Below, in pieces: positions 45,501 through 55,662 of a DNA stretch of 64,000 nt (the stretch's first letter is position 1; the number at the start of each line of letters is the position of its first letter). The stretch is from Lentinula raphanica (Eukaryota > Basidiomycota > Agaricomycetes > Agaricales > Omphalotaceae). The stretch spans positions 930,001-994,000 of the forward strand of contig JANVFP010000001.1 of the NCBI GenBank assembly GCA_027919835.1. Direction: 5' to 3'. Below the pieces are notes generated by a model. It did no database searches and was not told the origin of the DNA. It saw only the letters and a program-made list of their open reading frames with translations. Position numbers and translations under genes: made by a program.

Positions 45501-47585
45501 TATCTAAAGTAGACTATTAGTATTAATACTGGAAGTTGCTACACCAGCGAAGTTCAAGAATAACTTTTGCGACAATGTTTCAATCATGATAACTTTGACA
45601 TTCTGGACACTCAATGTTTAAAGATGCTTGATTAACTCTTACTTGTGCATCTAGAATGAAATGGAATAGTGACGATCCAGTTGAGGTACCCTCCAGTTGT
45701 ATTCCCAGTGCTTGGACTAGTAAGTACACCAGTTGCTCAATGACAGCATAGTTTATTGCTTTGTACTAAGTATCCTTGATACTACCTAGCTGCAGCTTCC
45801 CAACGCGCCTGAGACCGAGTAAAACAGTCAACATCCGGGTGAGTTACACCTATGTTGACCTCCTTGTACCTCTGAATGCATATGTGTCAATAGCTTAATG
45901 ACGAAGGGGTTCGCCTCCTCGTACCTTTTGCACTTGATACTACCCAGCTACCGCTTTCTAACGCGCCTGAGACCGAGTAAAACGGCCAACATCTGGGTGA
46001 GTTACACCTATGTTGACCTCCTTGTACCTCTGAATACATAAGTGTCAATAGCTCAATGACGAAGGGATTCACCTCCTCGTACCTTTTGTCCTTAATGCCA
46101 GCCAGCTGCCGCTTCCTAACGCACCTAAGACCAAGTAAAACGGTCAACATCCGGGTGAGCTACACTTATGTTGACCTCCTTGTACCTCTGAATGCATAAG
46201 TGTCAATAGCTTGATGACGAAGGGGTTCGCCTCCTCGTACCTTTCGCCCTCGATACTACCCAGTAACCGCTTCCAGACGCGCCCATGATCAAAGGAAATG
46301 GCCAATATATGGGTGAGTTATACCTATGTTGACCTGCTAGCACCTCTGAATGCATAAGTGTCGATAGCTCCATGACAAAGGGGCTCACCTCCTCGTACCT
46401 TTCGTCCTTAATACTATCTGGGAGGCGCTTCCAAACGCACCCAAGATCAAATGCAATGGCCAACATCTTGCTGAGTTATGCCTATGTTCTCTTGCTTGTA
46501 CCAGTCCTTGAGCAAAGCAGTAATTCAAATATATTCTTGACTCTCAGCTGCTAAATGACAAGATAGTATGCTACCCTATAGCATGAAGAGCTGAGATGAC
46601 TGAAAGAAGGTGCCTTAAGCCACCCAAGATAGCAGAAAACAGGTAGAGGATTGTGGACTTAGGCGATGAGTTTCCCTCCAGTGCAACTTTAAGCAACTGG
46701 TGGGAATGAACGGCTAACGCCTTCTACGCGTTCCGGTTTTTGATCGATTGATCGCTTCTTGACATCTGTCTATTTGGTAATGTCAGGTGTCATTTCCAGC
46801 CATATTCAACGAAGCACTCAGGTCCAATTCTATTACTAACAATGGCCGAAGTGCTTGCCAGGCAAAGACCTAGCATCAACATTGAGTGAGTGTTTGCCGC
46901 GTTAACTCGTAGAGAACTCACCTGACACCTTTTCCCCTCAGCTTTGTTATCACCACAGGCCACATGTCCGGTGGGCACCTCAACGAATCGAATTGGATGG
47001 CATCAAGGCCCGACCTCCTCGCAAACGCCAAAGCTGCTATAGTCTGTGAACATTTCGGTGCTATTGAATGGAAGGACGATTTCAGCACCGGTGTTCCAGT
47101 TTATCAACCGACTGGACGTTTGGAGCCCATGTGGACGATGGCAAATGATTCGTCTGCCAGTGACTTGTTACACCAATTGTATCTTGACGCGTTCAATGGT
47201 ACTTCTGATTCTTTGAGGATGGCTATGGTATCACCACAAGTAGTCGATGGTGTCAAAGCAATGTGGTGCGTCGATTTCATCTTCGTTCCGTTTGGGCCTG
47301 GACGCGAACAACGGGCGATTGATTAGGTATGGCGCTGGTGGAAGTAGCGTTCTCGGATACTCAGATATACCGACCGTTGGGTGAGTACTGAGCCTGCCAT
47401 TGAGGACGACGTCTGACAGCGTCTATCTATTTCGCAGCATCATTCCTCAGCCCGACTACCTTTGGGCAGCGATGGTCGACGGTGGTTGGAGTAAACTTGA
47501 TATTCCCGAAGCCATTGAACAGATCAATGTAATTTTACGACTTTTGACGATGTTGGATGATGCCTCTATGTCTGGACAGCTCTAA
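42529..47585 (+). CDS. Secreted PA/M28-peptidase-like protein, split by a transposon-bearing intron
   Basis: Ten exons: 42529-42664, 42719-42815, ~42853-43148, 43211-43250, 43317-43677, 43737-43766, then a 3,055-nt intron, 46822-46885, 46942-47265, 47337-47390, 47438-47585. Signal peptide MIILIPLLASWLLVEAATT, then LVAQSMQFAGLDVQILNYTI and VIVRWDPQWWSLSL. A PA-like insert follows (GVAGVTGPIHDAG, GSVVFFDNP, SAVIASWVNTSDDD, VPSLYVG). The segment VIVYTHSDGPSIVEENGPIL resembles the metal-binding start of M28 aminopeptidases, but TTGHMSGGHLNES stands where the EE motif is expected, so catalysis is doubtful. Exons 2 and 3 do not join in frame with any AG I can find; a lesion may be present there. 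All other joins keep frame. Confidence 0.7.
43788..43795. repeat. Target-site duplication, left copy
   Basis: TCATTTCC immediately before the element; identical to 46790-46797. Confidence 0.9.
44086..45125 (+). repeat. 158-bp tandem repeat array, left arm
   Basis: Unit starts lie at 44241, 44399, 44557, 44715, 44873 and 45031, exactly 158 bp apart, each beginning GTACAAGGAGGTCAACAT (first units degenerate). Units 44399-44714 and 44715-45030 are near-identical 316-bp dimers, so a two-unit block was duplicated recently. The 87-codon frames repeated in it are by-products of the array, not genes. Confidence 0.85.
45126..45785. other. Central AT-rich segment of the element
   Basis: Single-copy within the element; no open frame of note, no transposase remnant visible. 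Confidence 0.5.
45786..46501 (-). repeat. 158-bp tandem repeat array, right arm (inverted)
   Basis: Same monomer in reverse orientation, with unit ends at 45869, 46027, 46185, 46343 and 46501. It is two units shorter than the left arm. Confidence 0.85.
46790..46797. repeat. Target-site duplication, right copy
   Basis: TCATTTCC immediately after the element, identical to the left copy. Confidence 0.9.
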
Positions 47586-47730
47586 TGTAACCATCGTATT
47601 GTTATTGTACTTCTGCAAGTTGGTCAAAACAAGATACTATACTGATACTATATGAACAAAACTCACAGTGGGAACCATCATCGTACTGAATTCTTGGCGG
47701 CAATGCACACTTCCCGGAATTGTCTCTAGC

Positions 47731-49580
47731 TCACGGTAACAAATCAGTCTCATCGAATGGACCAGCTCCATGCGGTTCCGGAGGCCCGTCTACTAACATC
47801 ATAGACAGAAAGTCGTGTACGATGTCGGCAGCAGCGATACCAGTGATATCGGCGTTGTCATAAGCAGGAGCGACCTCCACAATGTCAGCGCCTCTGTAAT
47901 TTAGTTTCGTTAGTATAGCTCGAGGAGTAGAGAAGACGGTTGAAGATCATGGGAAGTTCTCACATGAAGTTCAACCCAGAAAGCCCACGAAGAATCCTTT
48001 TGACCTCGCGAGTTGTCCAGCCTCCTACTTCCGGAGTTCCAGCTGTGTTCGTAGAGGTCAGTACAATCATACTTCAATCAACACAGTGACTTGCTGGCTG
48101 GTGCTTGCCCAGGATCTACATGGATCGATGGTCAGCGCTGGATATACCAATCAACACGAGATGGCATACCTACTACGTCAATATCTAAGCTGTCGCCAAT
48201 ACACTCAGCTTGGGTGATTTCAACGCACGATATACTTATAGACGTACCTCAGATAAACAGGTTCATCACCAATCCGTTTCCGAATCTTTTCGATGATCTT
48301 CTTCATTCCATAGTCGTCAATATCCTCAGAGCTTATGACCTGGAAGCCAACGGAATCATCATGCTCCATATCCTCGATACCCTATCCGTTTGAATTGATC
48401 GTCCATCTGGTTCGATCCAATACACAATATACTCACCAGCATTTTACATCTGATTCCGGCATGAATGCTCGTGTTGGTCAATAGACCTTCTCCAGCAGCG
48501 ACAGCAAAGAACGACCCATGGGTGATGCCCTCCTGGGCCGTTGTTCCTCTTGGAGGCCAGGTATCAAGATGAGCGTCGAAGTGAATAACCTAGGTGATGA
48601 TGCATGCTTGAGCAAGTCTGCGATAATGTAAAAATACGCTTCGGAACATACAGAGACAGGCCCGTACACCTTGTGCAACGACCTGAGGATAGGGAGTACC
48701 TGCGAAGTTTCTTTGAGACACTCTCTTCATTTTATATACGCGTTGACACCCACAATGGTATGGTCGCCCCCGAGAGTGACGAGCCTGGGATGTTCTTTTC
48801 CGTCAAGGGAGAATGCCCGAGTCTTCTCTTTGTACACCTCGGAAGTACCTCCCAAGACGGGACGAGAGAGCAAGGTTGAATAAGCAGCTTCCATTTGGTC
48901 TATCGCCTTTGCATTATCATAAGCAGAAATTGGCACCTGCAGCGTGGTGATGATCAGCACAAGGAATCAGTGTGACCGATAACGATATAGTCTCCCTAGT
49001 CAGACTCGTAGATTGACTATCCTTACAGGACCACGCATGACAATCGATGCTGTCAATCTAGAATAACGATACGCACATCACCACAGTCCAAAAGACCAGA
49101 GCCAAAATCCGAAGGACTGCTTCCCCATGCGAGTGTATATCCTCTACCTGCGCCCAGAGATTGTCGCCGCGATCCCGAACGTATTGCGTATGGTCCAAAA
49201 CGCGCGCCTCAAGGCATGTCATTAGTAGGTGTATTCCAAGAGATATTTGTCGAAAACTCACCAGGCCGATAGCTCGTCGTAGTGTCGAACGGAAAACCAA
49301 TTATACCAATGTCAAAAGGAGTGCTAGCGTCTTCGAGGCATTTTCGATAGTCGAAGTGCGAGAAAGTCAGAGGTCCACTGTAGCCCAAGTCATTCTGAGG
49401 TCCGTATTTAGATGTCCAGGGTTCCCCAGAAAGGTCAATCTGAGAGTTGGTATCGAATACAAAAGCTTCGGAAGCATAAGTCAAAGCCTCTTGACGCTGT
49501 TCAGTGTCACGAAACGGCTGTCTTTGACCATAGGTCTGAACGCATCGGAGAAAGATAAGGGTGACCCAGAAATGCAACAT
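47731..49580 (-). CDS. Secreted agmatinase/arginase-family ureohydrolase
   Basis: Multi-exon gene starting MLHFWVTLIFLRCVQTYG, a signal peptide, so the enzyme should enter the secretory path. Family motifs in order: GIIGFPFDTTTSYRPG and ARFGPYAIR over the first join; LLDCGDV; RLVTLGGDHTI; a stretch reading HFDAHLDTW (metal ligands of the binuclear Mn centre); GITHGSFFAVAAGEGLLT; SLDIDVVDPGQAPATGTPE (second metal set and substrate loop); VGGWTTREVKRILRGL; DIVEVAPAYDNADITGIAAA. Family enzymes cleave agmatine or related guanidino compounds to release urea using two Mn ions. The SLDIDVVDPGQAPATGTPE region is cut by three small introns. One has a GC donor (GCAAGT...CAG near 48025-48087). The gene ends ...HGAGPFDETDLLP, convergent with the PA/M28-like gene. 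Confidence 0.85.
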
Positions 49581-50183
49581 GGGAAGTAAGGTGATACTTT
49601 GAGACAGCTGAGAACGTTTTAAAATCGGTATTCCTTATCGTACTGAAGGCATGATTGTAATTATAGACGAGGCCATTGTTCTTGGATAAGGAGGGAACAT
49701 TATGGAAGAAAGAGAAAGTCACCTTCAATGACATTCAGGTAAATAAGCGCTGTATTTAGCGCGCGCTTATGGTTTCTTGCTCTTTTTTTCAAGTTTTCGA
49801 TGGTCATCATGGATGGAAATGTGACTGGCAAGCCCTCATACGCACATTGTACATATACTGACATACTTTCAGCTTAGTATCCGTCAACTCAATGAAGCAC
49901 TGACTAGCACTGATCTCAGCCTATCTCAACCTTATCGCCAAACTGGAATTCCCTCAATGCTGTGAACACTGCCAAGACGTGTCGGGGGTCTCTCACTGCC
50001 TCTGTTTCATTCATAAGCACGAATCCCTCTTGCCCATTCTAGCTCTCCCTTATCCCATCATTTTCTGTCCCCACCACCGTTTGAGCTCACTAATACTGGC
50101 CGGTCCAGTTTCGCTCAAACTCACATCTCTACTTTTTCATTCGCGAATTTAAAAAACCGCACAGTGCTCAGTACCCATCTACG
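49581..50183. other. Divergent promoter region
   Basis: Between the agmatinase and a plus-strand secreted orphan. Contains an AT-rich stretch with a GCGCGCGCTTA-type motif near 49755. No gene seen. Confidence 0.45.
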
Positions 50184-51234
50184 ATGCGGCTCCTGTTTAC
50201 ACCTGTCTTCTGCCTCAGTTTTCTCTGTGGGCCCGCTCACATTTTTGCAATACCTGTTACTACTACAGTGAGTGAACTCAAAGTATGGAAGTTTGAATAA
50301 CCACATATTCATCCTCGTAACTTTCGTACAGAACTCATCAGTCCCAGTCCATTCGAATGAGGATCTTGAGCCAACACTCCCGAAATCGATCATCATCCAT
50401 CCACGCTATAATCACATCAACTTCAGTGACACGGCTGGTCCAAACCTTGATCTTTCGCTACAACTCAAGGTTTACACTGAAGATCGTCTCGAGGATGAGG
50501 ACTTTCCGGAGGAGTGGGCAGACAAATTTCGCAATGCCGCAGAAATTCTACTTCCATGGTTCCTGCCGATATTGTACGAGACAAGTTGGCATCAAACGAA
50601 CCGTGATCACATAACAACAATGGAGCTGCCTAACAATCGCCTTTCTTTCCGAGCCACCGAACTGATCTATGACGGACGGTATCTTCCACTTGGTCAAGAC
50701 CCTCATGATCGAGTATATTACAAGATGGACGTGAAGATCTTCTTGAACGGAGAACATTTGGAGCGATACCACCATTACCTGTATTTTCTCAAGTCCGTTT
50801 TCGATGAAGCCCGAACGCCATTGGGAGTAGCGGATGCGGTCAGACTTGAAGGCCGAGGCGTTAGTGTTGAGTGTGATTGGTTTACCTTTGTCGGATTCTT
50901 ACATGGAAGGTTCGGGGTCAGTTCTTTGAAATTATACCAGGTCTGCATCACACTGAGTGTACTATAGGCTACTTTCAAGAGGCATCTGGTTTATCGGGAG
51001 TTAGAGCGAGGCCCGTTCAAGAGATTCCACCCCGAAATGTCACAGTGGGAGCATAACACAAACCCAATCACAAAAACCGTGGTTCCTTCGACCGTATACA
51101 CCAATAAGCATGACGCGATTTTCCGCTTCCAGGATACGGAAACACAAGGAGCGACGGCGAAGGCGAAGGGAGGAAGCTGGAAAGAGAAGCTCAAGAGAAT
51201 ATTCAGATCTGGGAGGAAGAACTTGAAAAGTTGA
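50184..51234 (+). CDS. Secreted orphan protein
   Basis: Exons 50184-50267, 50332-50916 and 50968-51234 give 311 residues; all three joins are phase 0 (GTGAGT...CAG and GTCAGT...TAG). Signal peptide MRLLFTPVFCLSFLCGPAHI. The mature protein has a mixed alpha/beta look with many aromatic residues (LLPWFLPILYETSWHQTNRD, YYKMDVKIFLNGEHLERYHH), few cysteines, and a basic Lys/Arg-rich C-terminus (GGSWKEKLKRIFRSGRKNLK). No known family seen. Like the neighbouring orphans, it may be a lineage-specific secreted protein. Confidence 0.7.
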
Positions 51235-52149
51235 AGGTCAGACTCGAATTTATCATGATGGTCCTTACTAAACAGCTATGTAGCAGTGTCAACAGTTCCT
51301 TCATGTCCACTCATTCAGCTTTACACCTTCGCAGTCGACTCTATTCATCTTTGTCGTTTACTTACATGATGTACTACTAGTATGTGTCGTCAGCATCCAC
51401 CTTTCTCTGGCCCTTTGCATCGATCGTTTGTTCCACTAAGTTGCCAGCCCCGACTTTTTTTTCTATCTTTGAATGTCATGTTCTGCGCCTCGACGAAAGT
51501 CGAACCGAGTTTCTTTGCAGTTGGCTTCTTAAAGTCTATTCAGCCAATTCAACTTCTTCCGACTGACGTTGGTCAGAGTCTTGAGTTTACTCTCTTGTCC
51601 GGTCCCGGTGAGTCTTTGAACGCTGAGCATACACAGGCATACACTAACTTCTACTGATTCACACCTGCAGGCTTGAATGTGACGATGGTATACTATCATT
51701 GACCCCCTTTCCCCAGTGATTTGAGTCACTTTGAAGTACGTGTTCGTAGAATTCTGAGAGAAGCACAGATTCACGGTGACATTTGACCAAGAGCTGTCGC
51801 TGCGAAATAAGATACTCATGGAAGAATAAATAGATTTGATGATAAATAGAGGTCTCGATGAGGCCAGAGGAAATACATAGTCATACAAAGTACCAGTTGT
51901 TACTGGAGTCGTAATCGGGTGACAGAACGTGAACAGGGTGAAACGGTTTGCGCAAAAGACGAAAAGAAATATCCAGGGCGTTGGGTACTGAAAGGAGGCT
52001 CAGTGGTCGGCCGATGGAAGTCCGAAGCAGATCAACGAGAACGTCGCTTGAACTGGACCAACTGGTCCTACTATAAAATTAAACATGGCAATCAGCGAAA
52101 GTGATACCAAGAAGTAGAAAACTCAGACCTATCCTCTGGCGGCAAGAAG
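51235..52149. other. Convergent intergenic region
   Basis: 3' ends of the plus-strand orphan and of family 2 member C. The part from about 51840 resembles the 3' flanks of the other two family 2 genes (shared CAACGAGAACGTCG near 52032). No gene. Confidence 0.4.
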
Positions 52150-53031
52150 TCACTCCCGCTGGTGGGCCTGGTACCACAAAGCAAACTTCAACGTCTCCGC
52201 GAGCGCTTCTGCAACTTTTGGTGGTTGATGCCACATCACTTCCGAGTACCTGTGGTAAAGATTCGTCTCTTGGAAGCACTTCATGTCACCACGACAAGAA
52301 CTCAAGTCAGCAAATCCATTGCCTTCCTTCACGAGCGAGTTCCATAATCTTTCCGCTATCGCGTCCGGTTTAAACCTCCTCAAATCACCTCCTACCCAGA
52401 CCCGTAGCTCTTGGTGATCGAACGCCGTCCTCATCTGAATTTCCGTCACCAGGGCGTCGTACATCTTTCCGCTAGTTGTCTCGTAGAATACGTTCCAATC
52501 TCCGTCTGCATTGATCATGTCGGGCTTCCATGTTTTCAACTTGGTGAGCCGCTGGTAGACATTGTTTACAGTCCATTTCGACATATCATGGCCGAGGTCC
52601 CAGATGATTTCCTGAACATCAGATGGACTCGGAGTACTGGGTCTGGCGACTCCAGCCGCTGCGGGAGGATGATTAAGCTGAGGACCAGGGTTATCTTCAC
52701 GCTCTTCGAGTACTACAGGGCGGGCAATAGCAGGGACACGCGGGGAAGGAGAAAGAGGAGGAGGATGGGGAGAAGGACGAGAGCTGAGACGATAAACATT
52801 GCCCGGGTCATCGTCGTCGCTGCTAGGAAGACCGTCAGGGAGCGTTTGACTGAGATCCTGGGTTGTAGCGCCGGCTTCAGGATTGGTGTGACTGTCAATA
52901 GAGCAGGGCAACAAATCCGTATTACCAGATCCATTTTGGCACGGTCCCGTCACCACAGGCGCAGGGGGTAGTAACGGAGCAGCGACAGCGATGGAAAACA
53001 ATGCAGGTCCAAGAACAAGAAGGAGACGCAT
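52150..53031 (-). CDS. Secreted orphan protein, family 2 member C
   Basis: Intronless. I start at ATG 53031 because MRLLLVLGPALFSIAVAAP aligns with the signal peptides of members A and B; an in-frame ATG at 53109 would add a poor N-terminus. That gives 293 residues with one family domain: IIWDLG, KWTVNNVYQRLTKLKTWKPD, DGDWNVFYETTSGKMYDALV, LRVW, ERLWNSLV, and the tail PPKVAEALAETLKFAL. The pro-region keeps DLLPCSIDSHTNPEAG and TLPDGLPSSDDDDPG like its paralogs. It has diverged more than A and B from each other, so this is the older split. Its 5' UTR also keeps GAAGAACCAGCTTCA, as in the promoters of A and B. Confidence 0.72.
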   Translation of the reverse strand: MRLLLVLGPALFSIAVAAPLLPPAPVVTGPCQNGSGNTDLLPCSIDSHTNPEAGATTQDLSQTLPDGLPSSDDDDPGNVYRLSSRPSPHPPPLSPSPRVPAIARPVVLEEREDNPGPQLNHPPAAAGVARPSTPSPSDVQEIIWDLGHDMSKWTVNNVYQRLTKLKTWKPDMINADGDWNVFYETTSGKMYDALVTEIQMRTAFDHQELRVWVGGDLRRFKPDAIAERLWNSLVKEGNGFADLSSCRGDMKCFQETNLYHRYSEVMWHQPPKVAEALAETLKFALWYQAHQRE

Positions 53032-54541
53032 TGAGCTATAACGGCGTTCGTGAGGTGGTGAATAATAGGAATAAGAGATGAGATACAAATAATGAAGAAC
53101 CAGCTTCAATTTCGTGTTTCGCTTCCTTGGTTGGATGAGGTGAGTAGGAGGGGGCGATTATCGATTAGTCTCGATATCGTAGTAAGTCAACAGGGCTTAC
53201 AGTTTCCGACAACTACGCAATTGGCCCATCGTCTGATAGAATGAGAGAATTTTTATGGCCTCCTCCTGCTCCAGCCTCCAGGTGAGCCTCCCTAAGCGTG
53301 GCCGGGACGTCCAAAATGAGCATATCCACCGGCCGGCCAAGTGAAAGGTTCGTGGCACCGTTACCGTGGCCCGCTAGTCTCTTCGCCGACTTCCATGAGC
53401 GCTGACCACAACCATCTCATGCTCCTCTCCTCCGAACGCAGGCTACTGGAAGCTTCTGGCAGCTGATCCTTGGATATCGAACGTCGCCGATGCAAAAGGG
53501 ATCTTCCAGCGTCAGTGACTTCTTAATCCCTCAACGCACATGGTTTCCCGAGTGGACACAGCCTGCCCTATCCTATCTAGTGCCACGGAGTCCGATGTTG
53601 ATAAGGAATGAATGAGAGGAGATGAGGAGCTCCAGGAGAGGCTAGCAAGGGCTAGCACCTGCCAGTACGTCGTTGAGCTCTGCTCTTGCAATGATCGTCT
53701 CAGGCTGAGCTCGTGTAATTCTTGTTAGAATCTAGAAGAGTTTTCTTCCTTTGGTACATGCTATGTACTACTTACCGCCTTGCCTCTCAGCCAAAACAGA
53801 GCTTGCAAGTTGCATGCGCATTGCAGCATGTTGTGACTGACAATGATCTGACTGATGAGAGCTATTAGCGCTTAGCGTCGAGCGATGGTTTATTCTGGTT
53901 GTATCGGGATATCAATTGTACAGCGCCATAAGGTGTTATGTACAACCTTGTACAACTTGAGGCAGTTTCAAACTCTATTCATTTTGTCAACTCCGAATAG
54001 TCAATTATCCGATATACAGGTGATATACAGGCATGCAGGAGGAATTTCTCCATCCTCCCAACCTTCACTTCAAGACTTGTCTTATCGTTCGTACAACTTG
54101 CGCTGGTTCTGTATGAGCAATTCTATCTACTGAAACCTCGTTGATCCCTGAACGAGGACTTGTAGCTTTTTCTAACTTCACTTCAAGACTTTATTCATCG
54201 TTCGTACAACTTGCGCTGGTTCGGTATGAGCGCTTCTATCGACCAAAATTTTGTCGATTCCTGAACGAGGACTTGTAGCTTTTTCTACTCATCCGTCATT
54301 TTCCGGAATTGCTGGCATATTCCGAACTATCTCTCTCTGACATCGCTCGGTACGTTGGTGTATAATCTCGAAGGAAGTTTCTAGCTGATTCTCAACGCGA
54401 TTTAGCGATAACATTCCACTTTTCAAAAGTTTCGATCCCGCATCACGTCTATCGATTTCATCATGTACGTCCTCCGAGGTCGATGTTTCTTTCATCCACT
54501 GATTTCAATTTGATAGTCCTGAAGTACCACGACACCTGAAC
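53032..54541. other. Intergenic with old family 2 flank and a tandem repeat
   Basis: Promoter of family 2 member C. Farther out, near 53700-53860, blocks such as ACAAGTTGCATG/GCAAGTTGCATG resemble sequence upstream of member B (near 33200). No gene; see the separate 113-bp repeat. Confidence 0.4.
54063..54288. repeat. 113-bp direct tandem repeat, two copies
   Basis: Copies at 54063-54175 and 54176-54288, both starting CTTCACTTCAAGACTT and ending GACTTGTAGCTTTTTCT. They differ at scattered positions. Lies about 250 nt before the next gene. Confidence 0.8.
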
Positions 54542-55177
54542 ATGCTCTTCCTTTCGGTGCACTCAAAGCTCGCCGGGTTCGGTCTTCTCATGAGTCTGCT
54601 GATCGTTCTTGCATCACCTCTGCCTATGGATCCGAATGAAAGCCACGAATCATCCCCGATCGATTTAATGCGCGTTGCCACAGAATACGACGATTACTTT
54701 GCTTTCGGCTCTTCGAAAAGAGCTGTAGGTGTTGTTCTACCCGACGGTATATCCCATAGTGCTATCACAGATCCCTGTATCCGTGGTAAGCTTCAGTGGC
54801 TCGACCTTGAACATCATACAGACCTCGAATGGACAACCGTGGGCAAAATCCATGGCGTGTCTTACGCAGATATCGAGAAATTTATCAATGACGAGAAGGA
54901 GAAGGAGCTTCCTTTTTACTTTCTCGGCGGCAATGGTGCCCATTACATCGCCGGGACGTTGATGCATGCATTCGAATTGCGTTTTCCCAACAAACTCAAA
55001 ATGGATCATAAAGCGGTATCCGCAGTGTTGCAAACGGTAGACAATGATGCCAGACAAAAGCTGTACTATGAAAACCACTTCAAGCTGATACCAACTTATC
55101 GCAAAATGGATCCAGAGTACGACTATTGCGCTGAGCTTGAAGCAGCCAAGACTCGGACGGTAGCCGCTGCCGCGTAG
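54542..55177 (+). CDS. Secreted orphan protein
   Basis: Intronless, 211 residues. N-terminus MLFLSVHSKLAGFGLLMSLL then IVLASPLP is a signal peptide. The mature part has a compact-looking stretch (KLQWLDLEHHTDLEWTTVGK; FYFLGGNGAHYIAGTLMHAF) and ends with an Ala-rich tail (KTRTVAAAA). Two cysteines (DPCIRG and YDYCAELE) could form one disulfide. No family recognised. Confidence 0.65.
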   Translation: MLFLSVHSKLAGFGLLMSLLIVLASPLPMDPNESHESSPIDLMRVATEYDDYFAFGSSKRAVGVVLPDGISHSAITDPCIRGKLQWLDLEHHTDLEWTTVGKIHGVSYADIEKFINDEKEKELPFYFLGGNGAHYIAGTLMHAFELRFPNKLKMDHKAVSAVLQTVDNDARQKLYYENHFKLIPTYRKMDPEYDYCAELEAAKTRTVAAAA

Positions 55178-55662
55178 GACACCCAAGTGTCTGAGTCGCG
55201 CGCTCAGATGTGTCCGTCGTCGGTGTGTTTGGATCATAGGTGATATCAATAGTCTTCTCTGCCTCTGAATGGGACTAAACGCCTCTTCGATAGGTTCTCG
55301 AAATTGCCCTCTATTGGCGTTCTCGATAGAGTGTGCGTAGCTTAGATGGTAGCATGTTTCAACTTTCATCGTTCAACACTTTTGCTTGTACCACCGTTGC
55401 TCGAATTTACGATCATTTTGTCAGCTCTTTGCTAGTTTTGAGTGAGAACTATCAATGCTCCCTGACGCTCTGAAGAAAAGTGTTTTCCGTGAACTTGGTG
55501 CATTGAGAGTTCGTGAGAAATTACTCCAGATTTGGTCAATGACGCACTTGACAGTGGAAATGAGAGTCGCCCCCTGACATTCGCCACTGACGTTTACTTA
55601 TTTCTTGACCTCGTACCACCACCACCTCTCCAGCCCACGCACTACCAAGCCCTATCTATACA
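55178..55662. other. Intergenic
   Basis: 3' flank of the secreted orphan and promoter of the anoctamin gene; nothing else seen. Confidence 0.5.

Larger units (their letters stand above)
43796..46789. mobile_element. Non-autonomous foldback-like element with long, repeat-filled inverted arms
   Basis: The element starts CACCTGACATTACCAAATAG and ends with its reverse complement. The outer ~290 bp on each side are near-perfect inverted repeats (43796-44085 and 46502-46789). Inside them lie arrays of a 158-bp monomer, opposed in direction: about seven units on the left (44086 to ~45125) and about five on the right (~45786 to 46501). A ~660-bp AT-rich centre carries no transposase or other gene. 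It is bounded by a perfect 8-bp target duplication TCATTTCC. The ends do not match the usual hAT start (CAGRG), so I leave the superfamily open; an 8-bp duplication also occurs in other cut-and-paste groups. It must rely on a transposase elsewhere. Confidence 0.85.
43767..46821 (+). other. Intron enlarged from 53 to 3,055 nt by element insertion
   Basis: Donor GTCAGT at 43767, acceptor CACTCAG ending 46821. Removing the 2,994-bp element and one 8-bp target copy leaves a 53-nt intron, the normal size here. The flanking exons join as EEN-G-PILLLTMAEVLA, in frame. Confidence 0.75.

Noticed and set aside
43796..46789. Assignment of the element to hAT on the basis of the 8-bp target duplication
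   Set aside because: The terminal bases CACCTG do not fit the hAT end consensus and no transposase is present to decide it.
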